From Pseudomonadota bacterium (GTDB lineage Bacteria > Desulfobacterota > JADFVX01): a DNA stretch of 6,041 nt. The translations under genes and the position numbers were made by a program. The DNA lies in the NCBI GenBank assembly GCA_015222755.1, contig JADFVX010000049.1, forward strand, positions 1 to 6,041, read 5' to 3'. Shown here one piece after another: positions 1 through 6,041 of the stretch. Numbering within the stretch: position 1 is the first letter of the stretch; each line of letters starts with the position of its first letter. Under the pieces are notes generated by a model. That model saw only the letters and a program-made list of their open reading frames with translations, ran no database searches and had not been told where the DNA came from.

Positions 1-141
1 CAGCTCTACTATGTCTTTCCCTATATGGCAGGCAAAGGGGTCATGGGGATAAAGCTGGGAGGGTTCACCCCTCTTTTTGTTCTCGCCTTTAATGCTGTCT
101 GGGGAATCACTACAGCACTATGGCTAAGGTCATCCCGCTAG
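1..141 (+). CDS. C-terminal end of an unidentified membrane protein (5' end outside window)
   Basis: Frame 1 is open from the window edge to a TAG at 139-141, giving 46 visible residues that begin QLYYVFPYMAGKG and end TALWLRSSR. Visible residues of about 20-42 (GGFTPLFVLAFN through ALWL) are hydrophobic and long enough for one membrane-spanning helix. They are followed by a short basic tail (R-S-S-R), as expected for a cytoplasmic C-terminus under the positive-inside rule. The gene converges on the glutamate dehydrogenase gene, with only 4 bp between the two stop codons. I do not recognise the family from this fragment. That it is a real gene rests on the membrane-protein composition and the tight fit against its neighbour. 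The function is unknown. Confidence 0.6.
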   Translation, partial: QLYYVFPYMAGKGVMGIKLGGFTPLFVLAFNAVWGITTALWLRSSR

Positions 142-145
142 TTGA

Positions 146-3100
146 TCATGTCAGTTCTTTATCGGGACAACTTATGAAGCGGGAAAGCTTCTTTACCAGC
201 ACATTTACAGATATCAGACCAACCTTACCCTCGGACTTCACTTCATCTATACTGCATTTATATTCTGCCGCAGCATCTGCCTTCTCCTGAAGATAATGGT
301 CAAAGGCCTCAACGAGGTCCTCACTCTTCCTCTTGAAATTCAATACAGATATAACGATACCGTTCTGGTAATCTCTCAGTTCATGCCTGAGGTTGGCTAT
401 ATTCTCAGCCCCCCACTTGTCGGATGACTTTAACTGGGTCAAGGCCTCGCCCAGCCAGTCTATATCCAGGAAGTCCCTTACCTTAAGGTAAAGTTTGGCT
501 GTTTCAAAGAAGTTGTAGTGATGTTCTTCCTTGATCCTCACTATATCCATTACATCCTTGAGATATGGAAGGGTCACATAGGTCTTTGCAAGATCTTCAG
601 GCATGCCCATAGCTGCATGTTTTTTCAGTGTCTTGTTAAGGTTTGACACTGTCCCCCTGCTGCATACCTTTTCGACACAGCACCACAGGTCTTCCTGAAA
701 ACTATGCACTATCTTTTCGTACTGGATCACAAAATCAAATGATATCCGTTCTTCCGTCTGGTGTGTCACAAACCAGCGTAGCGCATAGGCAATAGTGTCC
801 TCCATTTCTATAAGGTAGCGATACTGAAGATCGGAAGATACCTTATTATCCAGTTTAAAAACACTCTCTCTGAAGCTGTCGGCATTAAGCAGGCTTTCTA
901 TTATTATGTATACCTTGGATATTTCGCCAACAGGCTTGCCTGTTAGCAGGGAAAGCATGGGCAAAAGACCAATACCTGCCTGGTTTATTATCTTATTGAT
1001 TATAATAGTTGAAATTATCTCACCCTTCAGACGGTGTTCTTCCAGAAAGGGCTCAAACTGACGTCTGAGATATTCCGGGAAGTAGTCCTTCAGGTATCGA
1101 TGGACAAAGAAGGTCTGAAGCATGGAAGAGCCCAGCATATCTCTGTAATACCTCATCTTCTGGTATCCCAGGAGTACAGAGACTACAGGCTTTGTAAATA
1201 CTGGGGTGCCCCTTTCCACTGCCTCTGTCATCTCCTGCGAAGAAGGTATAAACTCCTCCTCCCGGTTCAAGCCTAGCTTTTTTTCCATCTCATCAACAAC
1301 TGTTATAAAGGTGGTGGGGTTTTCCTTGGCGCGCATGACATCCATGGAGCAAACGGCCCCCTGCAGGTAGCTATTTTTAAGCACCTCCATGGACACCTGA
1401 TCCGTCATTTCTTCAAGTATAAGGTTACGATCAGCTATATTTTTGATCTCCCCTCGCTCCATGAGATAATTGAGCATGATCTTTATGTTCACTTCATGAT
1501 CCGACATATCCACACCGCCGGAATTATCTATCGCATCGGTATTACAGCGTCCGCCATGAATGGCATACTCAAGCCTGCCAAGCTGGGTCATACCGAGGTT
1601 GCCCCCTTCCGCAATGACCCTTGCCCTCACTTCATATCCGTTGACCCTTACACTGTCATTTGCCTTATCACCCACGTCAACGTGGCTCTCTGATTTTGCC
1701 TTGACATAGGTACCTATACCGCCGTTATACAGCAGGTCAACCTTTGCCTTTAGGAGAAGCTTGATCATCTCTTCACCGGTGACCTCTTTTAGCTGTGTGC
1801 CGAGGTACTTAGCCATCTCTTTGCTCACGGGGACAGCCTTTGCAGAGCGGAGATAGATCCCTCCTCCCCTGCTTATAAGCTTGCTGTCATAAACCTTCCA
1901 TGAAGATCTGTGCAGAACAAAGAGCCTCTGCCGCTCCCTGTAGCTTTTTGCAGGGTCAGGGTCAGGATCAAGGAAGATATGCATATGGTTAAATGCAGCA
2001 ACGAGCTTTATCTTATCAGAGCGCAGCATACCGTTACCAAAGACATCACCTGCCATATCACCTATAGCTACAACGGTAAATGGCTCGGACTGCACATCCG
2101 TTCCCATCTCACGGAAGTGCCTCTTAACAGACTCCCATGCTCCACGGGCGGTTATACCCTCCTTTTTGTGGTCATAACCTGCGGAACCACCAGAGGCAAA
2201 GGCGTCACCAAGCCACAAGTTGTACTTTGCAGAAATCTCGTTTGCCGTATCGGAAAGTGTAGCAGTTCCCTTGTCGGCTGCAACGACAAGATAGGGGTCA
2301 AAATCGTCATAAAGAACAAGGTCTTTTGGATGAACTTCTTTGCCCTTTACATAGTTATCGGTAATATCCAGCAGCCCGCTTATGAAAGAACGGTACTGCC
2401 CTTTCATGTACTCATACTGCTCCTCACGGGAAGAAAACTCTGTGCGCTTTATGAAAAAGCCGCCCTTTGCCCCCTCAGGAACTATAAGGCTGTTCTTCAG
2501 CATCTGGGTCTTCATCAGACCAAGTATCTCCGTCCTGAAGTCCTCGCCCCTGTCACTCCAGCGAAGACCTCCACGGGCCACGCGGCCTCCCCTGAGGTGC
2601 ACCCCCTCCAGAGTAGGAGAGTGTACATATATCTCAACCAGAGGCTTGGGAGAAGAAAGAGCAGAGATTTCCCTGCTGGCAAACTTTATAGAGATATAGG
2701 GCTTTTCGCCATCTACAAAAAAGTTTGTCCTCAGTGCATTACGGACTACATCAAAGAGGGTACTCAGAACCTGAAAATCCCCCAGACCCTGCACCCCGGC
2801 AAGGGCTGTCTTAGCATCTTCTTCCAGTGTTTCCACATTGGCTGCCCGCACCTTTTTGCTTCCACCATTCGGATCAAAGCGCGCAACAAAATAGAGGTAG
2901 ATGCTCTTGACTAGGGGACTGTACCTGACCATAACCTCTATCAAAGGATCATTGCTGTAGGTACGGTTGATCTGGAGGAGGTAGTTCTTCAGCGTCCTCA
3001 AAAGCTCGATTGCACGCCATCCGAGCCCCTCCAGCAATATAAGCCTGTTTAGACTGTCATCTTCACATCTACCCTCTTTGACGGCCACCATGGCCTCAAA

Positions 3101-4996
3101 AAAAGTATCTATAAGGGACTGAAACTTCTCCAGCCTTTCAGGGCTATCGGAGATTTTATAGTTAAATATAAATGCATCACCGCGATCAGCTACAGACTGA
3201 AAACGGTATGCCTGTTCACCTGTAACATAAAGCCCGAAGTTCTCCAGCCCCTTTAGCATCTTCATAAGCGGAACAGGCTCATTGGAGTATAACTTCAATA
3301 CAGCCTTTTCTCCTCCTCGACGGACAAGCCCTACCTGTAAGGATTTTTCGCTAAATATTTCTTCAAGCTTAAGGATATCGCCCACCGCCTGATCCACAGG
3401 ACATGAATCTTTATAAATAGCATCAAAGGTATCTATGTAGCGGCGATAAAGCGGGGGACCGTCATCACCAAGCCGGTTATATAGCGCCAGATAAAACTGC
3501 TGGTCCCATCCTATGGCTATCTTCTTCACCTGTTCAGTCAGGGCCAGATAGTCTATATCATCAAACTCTTTGCCAGGTGAGACAAAATAGAAAAACAGAA
3601 GCGCTCTCGATTCCGTACTTGCATGGTGCCAGGTTGTAGCAGGGCGGCAAAAGGACTTTGTTAACAGCTTCTCTATACCGACACGAACCCTGAAGCTTGT
3701 ATCGTTCCTGGATATGGTGGCCATGACCATTGCATAGCGTCCCTTATCCCCCCTTCTCACATGCAGGGTGACCTCATTGTCACCTTGTGCAGACATTATA
3801 TTGGAAATGAGTTCCTTCAATTGATCAACAGTGGCATAAAAGGCCTCCTGTTTAGGCAGATAATTAAAAAGTGCCTTGGCCTCCCTGTATTCAAAGGAGT
3901 TGACCGGTGTATCGGTCCCTTCCATTACCTTCACAGCCTTTTCCCGGAGCATCGGTATTGCATCACTTCTCCAATGTGTTGCTCCACGGGTCAGGCGCCC
4001 CAGGATAAGTGTCTCTCTCACCTCTCCTGACTTGCTGTCTTTGTGCCTCACACTGAAAAACTCAACGGGTGAAAGCTGGTAGATAATGGCCTCTCCCTTA
4101 CTGCAAAAATCGGAGGAGATGATCCTGTGCACTCCTGCTCTAGCCAGTACTATCTCCTCAATCTCTGCAAGCAAGCCTGGGATGATCATCTCAGGCAGTA
4201 GTTCTTCACGAAATACACCCAGGCTGTTTTCATCTATTGGCGACAACAATTTTTTTCTTTTTCTTTCAAGGACTCGAAAATCTTTTGTTCCGAGCAGAAC
4301 AAAATTATCGTCTGCCAACCAGTCCAAAAATTCAGCCACCTCTCCACTGCTACAGTAAGAAGACCCCAGCTCCATCTTTCCTACAACAGAGGCCAGTTTT
4401 TGAAGCTTGGCCTTCATAGGCAAAAAGTCGCCTACGGAAAGTGAGAGGCAGCAAAGAATGGCAACAAGGTCATCTTCTATTTCCTGGAGCTTTGCAGGAT
4501 CAGTCACCTTCTCAATATATAGATTGATAAAGAGCTCATCAGCGCCATTCCCGGAATGTGCAACAGACTGAACGGCTCCATTTTCACGCTTGGGAGAAAA
4601 AACGGGGTGAACCGATCCAATAATACGGTAGCCATTTTTTGAAAAATAACCGCGTACAGATTCATATATAAAAGGCTGGTTAATAACGTGAATCTCAACT
4701 GTCGTGGTATCACAGCGAAGAGAGTGAAATGTGCATTCAGTCTTACTGGGGCTCTGAACCCTAACCTTGACCTGTGAAGCATCACCTCCTTGAGCCGGGC
4801 ATGGCGCTCCGTCAAGTATAAATTCTACATATTCCTTTATCGACTGGGCAATCTGGTCTGAATCAAGGTCCTTCCACAATACGTCAGGCAAGGTCTTAAG
4901 GATAATAGCTGAAAGGGAGGAAAAAACCGGGTCCTTACTCTGCCTTTTCAGCAAAAGCTCAACTTCTTTCCCCTTTGTCTTCTTTATCTTCTCCAA
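146..4996 (-). CDS. gdh: NAD-specific glutamate dehydrogenase, large (~180 kDa) class
   Basis: This cytoplasmic enzyme oxidatively deaminates L-glutamate to 2-oxoglutarate and ammonia with NAD+. At 1616 residues it matches the usual ~1600-residue length of the GDH-180 class (Bac_GDH family), with no frameshift. Residues 1 to about 720 form the long N-terminal region that in this class holds ACT-like regulatory domains. The catalytic core runs from about 720 to 1260 and the helical C-terminal region from about 1260 to 1616. Catalytic motifs seen: GGLRWSDR (809-816), MLKNS (832-836) and EGAKGGFF (841-848). K834 and K844 correspond to the substrate and catalytic lysines of small GDHs, and D908 (AADKGTATLSD) to the catalytic aspartate. 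The nucleotide-binding fold shows AIGDMAGDVFGNGM (977-990), NGGIGTYVKA (1091-1100), AEGGNLGMTQ (1129-1138) and NSGGVDMSDHEVN (1158-1170). The start is TTG: AGGAGG lies 6 nt upstream, an in-frame stop lies 8 codons upstream, and the next methionine is only at residue 194. Family assignment is firm. Allosteric control by amino acids is known for relatives but cannot be read here. Confidence 0.97.
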   Translation of the reverse strand: MEKIKKTKGKEVELLLKRQSKDPVFSSLSAIILKTLPDVLWKDLDSDQIAQSIKEYVEFILDGAPCPAQGGDASQVKVRVQSPSKTECTFHSLRCDTTTVEIHVINQPFIYESVRGYFSKNGYRIIGSVHPVFSPKRENGAVQSVAHSGNGADELFINLYIEKVTDPAKLQEIEDDLVAILCCLSLSVGDFLPMKAKLQKLASVVGKMELGSSYCSSGEVAEFLDWLADDNFVLLGTKDFRVLERKRKKLLSPIDENSLGVFREELLPEMIIPGLLAEIEEIVLARAGVHRIISSDFCSKGEAIIYQLSPVEFFSVRHKDSKSGEVRETLILGRLTRGATHWRSDAIPMLREKAVKVMEGTDTPVNSFEYREAKALFNYLPKQEAFYATVDQLKELISNIMSAQGDNEVTLHVRRGDKGRYAMVMATISRNDTSFRVRVGIEKLLTKSFCRPATTWHHASTESRALLFFYFVSPGKEFDDIDYLALTEQVKKIAIGWDQQFYLALYNRLGDDGPPLYRRYIDTFDAIYKDSCPVDQAVGDILKLEEIFSEKSLQVGLVRRGGEKAVLKLYSNEPVPLMKMLKGLENFGLYVTGEQAYRFQSVADRGDAFIFNYKISDSPERLEKFQSLIDTFFEAMVAVKEGRCEDDSLNRLILLEGLGWRAIELLRTLKNYLLQINRTYSNDPLIEVMVRYSPLVKSIYLYFVARFDPNGGSKKVRAANVETLEEDAKTALAGVQGLGDFQVLSTLFDVVRNALRTNFFVDGEKPYISIKFASREISALSSPKPLVEIYVHSPTLEGVHLRGGRVARGGLRWSDRGEDFRTEILGLMKTQMLKNSLIVPEGAKGGFFIKRTEFSSREEQYEYMKGQYRSFISGLLDITDNYVKGKEVHPKDLVLYDDFDPYLVVAADKGTATLSDTANEISAKYNLWLGDAFASGGSAGYDHKKEGITARGAWESVKRHFREMGTDVQSEPFTVVAIGDMAGDVFGNGMLRSDKIKLVAAFNHMHIFLDPDPDPAKSYRERQRLFVLHRSSWKVYDSKLISRGGGIYLRSAKAVPVSKEMAKYLGTQLKEVTGEEMIKLLLKAKVDLLYNGGIGTYVKAKSESHVDVGDKANDSVRVNGYEVRARVIAEGGNLGMTQLGRLEYAIHGGRCNTDAIDNSGGVDMSDHEVNIKIMLNYLMERGEIKNIADRNLILEEMTDQVSMEVLKNSYLQGAVCSMDVMRAKENPTTFITVVDEMEKKLGLNREEEFIPSSQEMTEAVERGTPVFTKPVVSVLLGYQKMRYYRDMLGSSMLQTFFVHRYLKDYFPEYLRRQFEPFLEEHRLKGEIISTIIINKIINQAGIGLLPMLSLLTGKPVGEISKVYIIIESLLNADSFRESVFKLDNKVSSDLQYRYLIEMEDTIAYALRWFVTHQTEERISFDFVIQYEKIVHSFQEDLWCCVEKVCSRGTVSNLNKTLKKHAAMGMPEDLAKTYVTLPYLKDVMDIVRIKEEHHYNFFETAKLYLKVRDFLDIDWLGEALTQLKSSDKWGAENIANLRHELRDYQNGIVISVLNFKRKSEDLVEAFDHYLQEKADAAAEYKCSIDEVKSEGKVGLISVNVLVKKLSRFISCPDKELT

Positions 4997-5002
4997 GACT
5001 TT

Positions 5003-5008
5003 CCTCCT
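5003..5008 (-). promoter_or_regulatory. Shine-Dalgarno site that sets the TTG start of gdh
   Basis: The minus strand reads AGGAGG, then AAAGTC, then TTG. This is a full match to the Shine-Dalgarno consensus with an ideal 6-nt gap to the TTG at 4996-4994. An in-frame TAG lies 8 codons upstream of the TTG. The CTG and GTC codons between it and the TTG have no ribosome binding site of their own, so TTG is the best-supported start. Confidence 0.85.
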
Positions 5009-5073
5009 AAATTTCAGCTAAAAAGTAAAGTTACCTTCGATTCGATACAGGACTACAACAGTCGGTGCAAATA

Positions 5074-5102
5074 AATCTACCACAGCAATCAATTTAAGAC
5101 AA
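5074..5102 (-). promoter_or_regulatory. Candidate sigma70-type promoter for gdh
   Basis: On the minus strand TTGTCT (5102-5097) and TAGATT (5079-5074) each match four of six consensus bases, with the optimal 17-bp spacer. The bases TGG directly before TAGATT fit an extended -10 (TGn). Transcription would begin near 5067, giving a leader of about 70 nt. The region is AT-rich, so a chance match is possible. No operator was recognised. Confidence 0.35.
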
Positions 5103-5196
5103 AAATAAATATTAGATGATGACAGAGTAAAGTGCCCTTGTGCCAGGCCCATTCCCTTCACGAGATGGATGGATACGATGCAGTTCAGTATAAACT

Positions 5197-5266
5197 CCAG
5201 CTTACGTTTTTATTACTTCATTTCTTGTCTCGGCATTGCAAGGAGTATTCTGTCATTCCCGACGTG
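5197..5266. repeat. 70-bp direct repeat, copy 1
   Basis: This stretch is identical over all 70 bases to 5512-5581 by direct reading. It begins CCAGCTTACG and ends ATTCCCGACGTG. The copies differ immediately outside both ends. Here the right end runs into the second arm of an ATTCCCGA/TCGGGAAT hairpin, so the repeat stops inside that hairpin. TCCAG occurs at both outer edges of the copy 1 unit (5196-5200 and 5275-5279). Perfect identity suggests a recent duplication or an element that moves. Confidence 0.9.
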
Positions 5267-5275
5267 ATCGGGAAT
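5255..5275. repeat. ATTCCCGA/TCGGGAAT hairpin at the end of repeat copy 1
   Basis: The two arms, ATTCCCGA (5255-5262) and TCGGGAAT (5268-5275), are perfect 8-bp complements around a 5-base loop (CGTGA), followed by CCAGT. Palindromes of the form ATTCCC...GGGAAT next to TCCAG are a widespread type of dispersed extragenic repeat, for example the dRS3 repeats of Neisseria and REP-like repeats elsewhere. Membership in a particular family cannot be decided from one window. No T-run follows on either strand, so it is a poor intrinsic terminator. Confidence 0.75.
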
Positions 5276-5345
5276 CCAGTTCTATCAAGTATTCTTCTTT
5301 TTGAAAAGTCGTTGGTGCCAATTAGTTGAGCTGGTTTTTAACGAT

Positions 5346-5429
5346 TGTCGTCCCTATTTGATTGGTGACTTTCGTCTTTTAGATGTATAGGAACCTATAT
5401 TACCTATTATGACATCAAAAAGGACGACA
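5346..5429 (-). repeat. 84-bp element with long imperfect inverted arms, possible structured RNA or miniature element
   Basis: The left arm TGTCGTCCCTATTTGAT (5346-5362) pairs with the right arm ATCAAAAAGGACGACA (5414-5429). The outer 8 bp are perfect, followed by about 7 more pairs interrupted by a mismatch and a one-base bulge. Inside is a second perfect inverted repeat, TATAGG-AA-CCTATA (5386-5399). If transcribed from the minus strand, one position in the arm becomes a G-U pair where the plus strand would have a C-A mismatch, so the minus strand folds slightly better. That is the direction of gdh transcription. No target-site duplication is evident at its ends. It could be a noncoding RNA, a miniature transposon-like element or chance. 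Confidence 0.45.
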
Positions 5430-5511
5430 TAGACCCTCAAAACACCCACTTTTGGAATATTAATCAAGTGTTTTCAGTTAGTTAGCGTGGCCCGACCCTA
5501 TGCCTTTGGAC

Positions 5512-5581
5512 CCAGCTTACGTTTTTATTACTTCATTTCTTGTCTCGGCATTGCAAGGAGTATTCTGTCATTCCCGACGTG
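5512..5581. repeat. 70-bp direct repeat, copy 2
   Basis: This is the second identical copy of the repeat at 5197-5266, in the same orientation and offset by exactly 315 bp. After the shared final GACGTG the sequence continues TAACGCCTG into a different hairpin instead of the GATCGGGAAT arm seen in copy 1. The sequence to its left (ATGCCTTTGGACC) is unrelated to that left of copy 1. Confidence 0.9.
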
Positions 5582-5617
5582 TAACGCCTGTCCCGTACTT
5601 TATGATACGGGAGGAAT
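5570..5617. repeat. Nested hairpin terminating repeat copy 2
   Basis: An inner perfect 7-bp stem, TCCCGTA (5591-5597) with TACGGGA (5606-5612), encloses an 8-base loop. It is bracketed by ATTCC (5570-5574) and GGAAT (5613-5617), which can pair as an outer stem. Copy 2 thus keeps the ATTCC...GGAAT ends seen in copy 1 but carries a longer, separately folded interior. It has no T-run typical of a terminator. Confidence 0.55.
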
Positions 5618-5670
5618 CTATCTTCCTTATGTGGTTGATTGCGTAGATGCGGTCCCCCTGTTACCCTGCT

Positions 5671-5689
5671 AAAGTAGACTGTCCACTTT
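5671..5689 (-). terminator. Hairpin just after the right-hand partial gene, weak terminator candidate
   Basis: The plus strand reads AAAGTAGACTGTCCACTTT, palindromic except for one A/C pair and the central base. On the minus strand, starting about 10 nt after the TAA of the partial gene at 5700, it would fold into an 8-bp stem with one G-U pair and a 3-nt loop. The only U-run is the last three bases of the stem, so termination would be weak. An operator or a transposon end are alternatives. Confidence 0.3.
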
Positions 5690-5699
5690 TATTCACTAC

Positions 5700-6041
5700 T
5701 TACCTAACATCAACCCAAAAGTGATATAAACGGAAGGTCGTTACCGGAAAAGGACGCGACAGATCATGTGTTAACTCACTGACACCCCCTGTTTGCCACC
5801 CCAGGCTAGAAAGATTTAATGGCAATACGGTTTCCGGGGCGGCGCTTGCTACTGCATTAACTTCACTGAGTATATCAACAAATGACATATTTTGAACATA
5901 ACCTATCATGCCAGAAGCATCATCGTCCTTACCATATTTATGCGGTGCCGTAATGAATCGGCGTATCCCCTCGCTCACGTAGTTTTCGTTCAATTTCCAT
6001 CCAGAGGGTGTAGTTGACCCCAGCCTTTTACACTCCACAAC
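5700..6041 (-). CDS. C-terminal part of an unnamed protein, possible PD-(D/E)XK nuclease (5' end outside window)
   Basis: The frame is open from the window edge to the TAA at 5702-5700, giving 114 visible residues. The GTG at 6038-6036 is probably an internal valine: the frame stays open upstream and the motif spans it. The fragment begins V-V-E-C-K-R-L-G. A hydrophobic strand leading into E-C-K-R-L is typical of the ExK half of a PD-(D/E)XK nuclease active site. The matching upstream acidic residue would lie beyond the window. Further on are NENYVSEGIRRFI, a Y-G segment, SGMIGYVQ and the end RLYHFWVDVR, an ordered composition that looks like real protein. I have a general impression of similar uncharacterised bacterial proteins but cannot name a family. 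It reads the same way as gdh but is separated from it by about 700 bp, so it is not an operon partner. The nuclease role is an inference from one half of a motif. Confidence 0.6.
   Translation of the reverse strand, partial: VVECKRLGSTTPSGWKLNENYVSEGIRRFITAPHKYGKDDDASGMIGYVQNMSFVDILSEVNAVASAAPETVLPLNLSSLGWQTGGVSELTHDLSRPFPVTTFRLYHFWVDVR

Larger units (their letters stand above)
5009..5699. other. Intergenic region with repeats and hairpins, no supported gene
   Basis: About 690 bp separate the gdh ribosome binding site from the stop of the right-hand partial gene, both on the minus strand. The region is AT-richer than the genes around it. It contains the candidate gdh promoter, two copies of a 70-bp direct repeat, two different hairpin tips and an 84-bp imperfect inverted repeat. 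Short open frames on both strands run through repeat sequence and lack ribosome binding sites. I found no tRNA, CRISPR array or intact transposase. The mosaic structure suggests remains of small non-autonomous mobile elements, which is an inference. Confidence 0.6.

Noticed and set aside
176..194. GAAGC-GGGAAA-GCTTC followed by TTT, a possible terminator for the left-hand gene
   Set aside because: The stem is only 5 bp with a three-base T-run and lies within gdh coding sequence, too weak to call.
1910..2914. 334-codon open frame on the plus strand inside gdh
   Set aside because: It lies wholly antisense to the catalytic core of gdh, whose motifs are certain. The translation is rich in Cys, His and basic residues without domain character, and it looks like a shadow frame.
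4504..4815. 103-codon open frame on the minus strand overlapping gdh in another frame
   Set aside because: It sits within the N-terminal coding part of gdh on the same strand. I saw no recognisable motif or independent evidence for it.
5131..5160. TGGCAC on the minus strand upstream of gdh, resembling a sigma54 -24 box
   Set aside because: The GC that would form the -12 element is 7 bases from GG rather than the required 10, so the spacing is wrong.
5132..5329. 65-codon open frame on the plus strand
   Set aside because: It runs straight through repeat copy 1 and its hairpin, and its protein has no recognisable character.
5354..5467. 37-codon minus-strand frame containing RVYVVLFDV, faintly like the start of Cas2
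   Set aside because: It is far too short for Cas2, has no ribosome binding site before its TTG, runs through the inverted repeat, and no CRISPR array or other cas gene is present.
5487..5672. 61-codon open frame on the plus strand
   Set aside because: It is read through repeat copy 2 and the nested hairpin. Its shared residues with the 5132-5329 frame come only from the DNA repeat.

Overview
The window holds one complete gene, two genes cut by its edges, and an intergenic region of about 700 bp rich in repeats and inverted repeats. The complete gene (146-4996, minus strand) encodes a 1616-residue NAD-specific glutamate dehydrogenase of the large, roughly 180-kDa class. This class occurs in many proteobacteria, actinobacteria and other environmental bacteria. 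Base composition is moderate, with a clear AGGAGG Shine-Dalgarno site. The hairpins built on ATTCCC/GGGAAT resemble the dispersed palindromes common in many Gram-negative environmental genomes. A deltaproteobacterial or Nitrospirota-like host is plausible, but the sequence does not settle the lineage.

Layout from left to right. Bases 1-141 (plus strand) are the last 46 codons of a membrane protein whose start lies outside the window. Its stop codon is only 4 bp from the stop of the dehydrogenase gene, so the two genes converge tail to tail with no room for a terminator between them. The dehydrogenase gene fills 146-4996. It appears to start at a TTG codon behind a strong ribosome binding site, with a plausible sigma70-type promoter about 80 bp upstream. 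Bases 5009-5699 hold no gene I can support. They contain a perfect 70-bp direct repeat in two copies 315 bp apart, each ending in a different hairpin. Between the copies is an 84-bp segment with long imperfect inverted arms. Bases 5700-6041 (minus strand) are the 3' part of a gene for an unnamed protein. Its visible part begins with a V-E-C-K-R-L motif, which suggests the ExK half of a PD-(D/E)XK nuclease active site.

The dehydrogenase oxidises glutamate to 2-oxoglutarate and ammonia with NAD+, feeding amino-acid carbon into the TCA cycle. Nothing links it functionally to either flanking gene. The right-hand part (repeats plus a possible nuclease) has the character of an accessory or mobile region next to a housekeeping metabolic gene. 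I saw no complete insertion sequence, tRNA, rRNA or CRISPR array.
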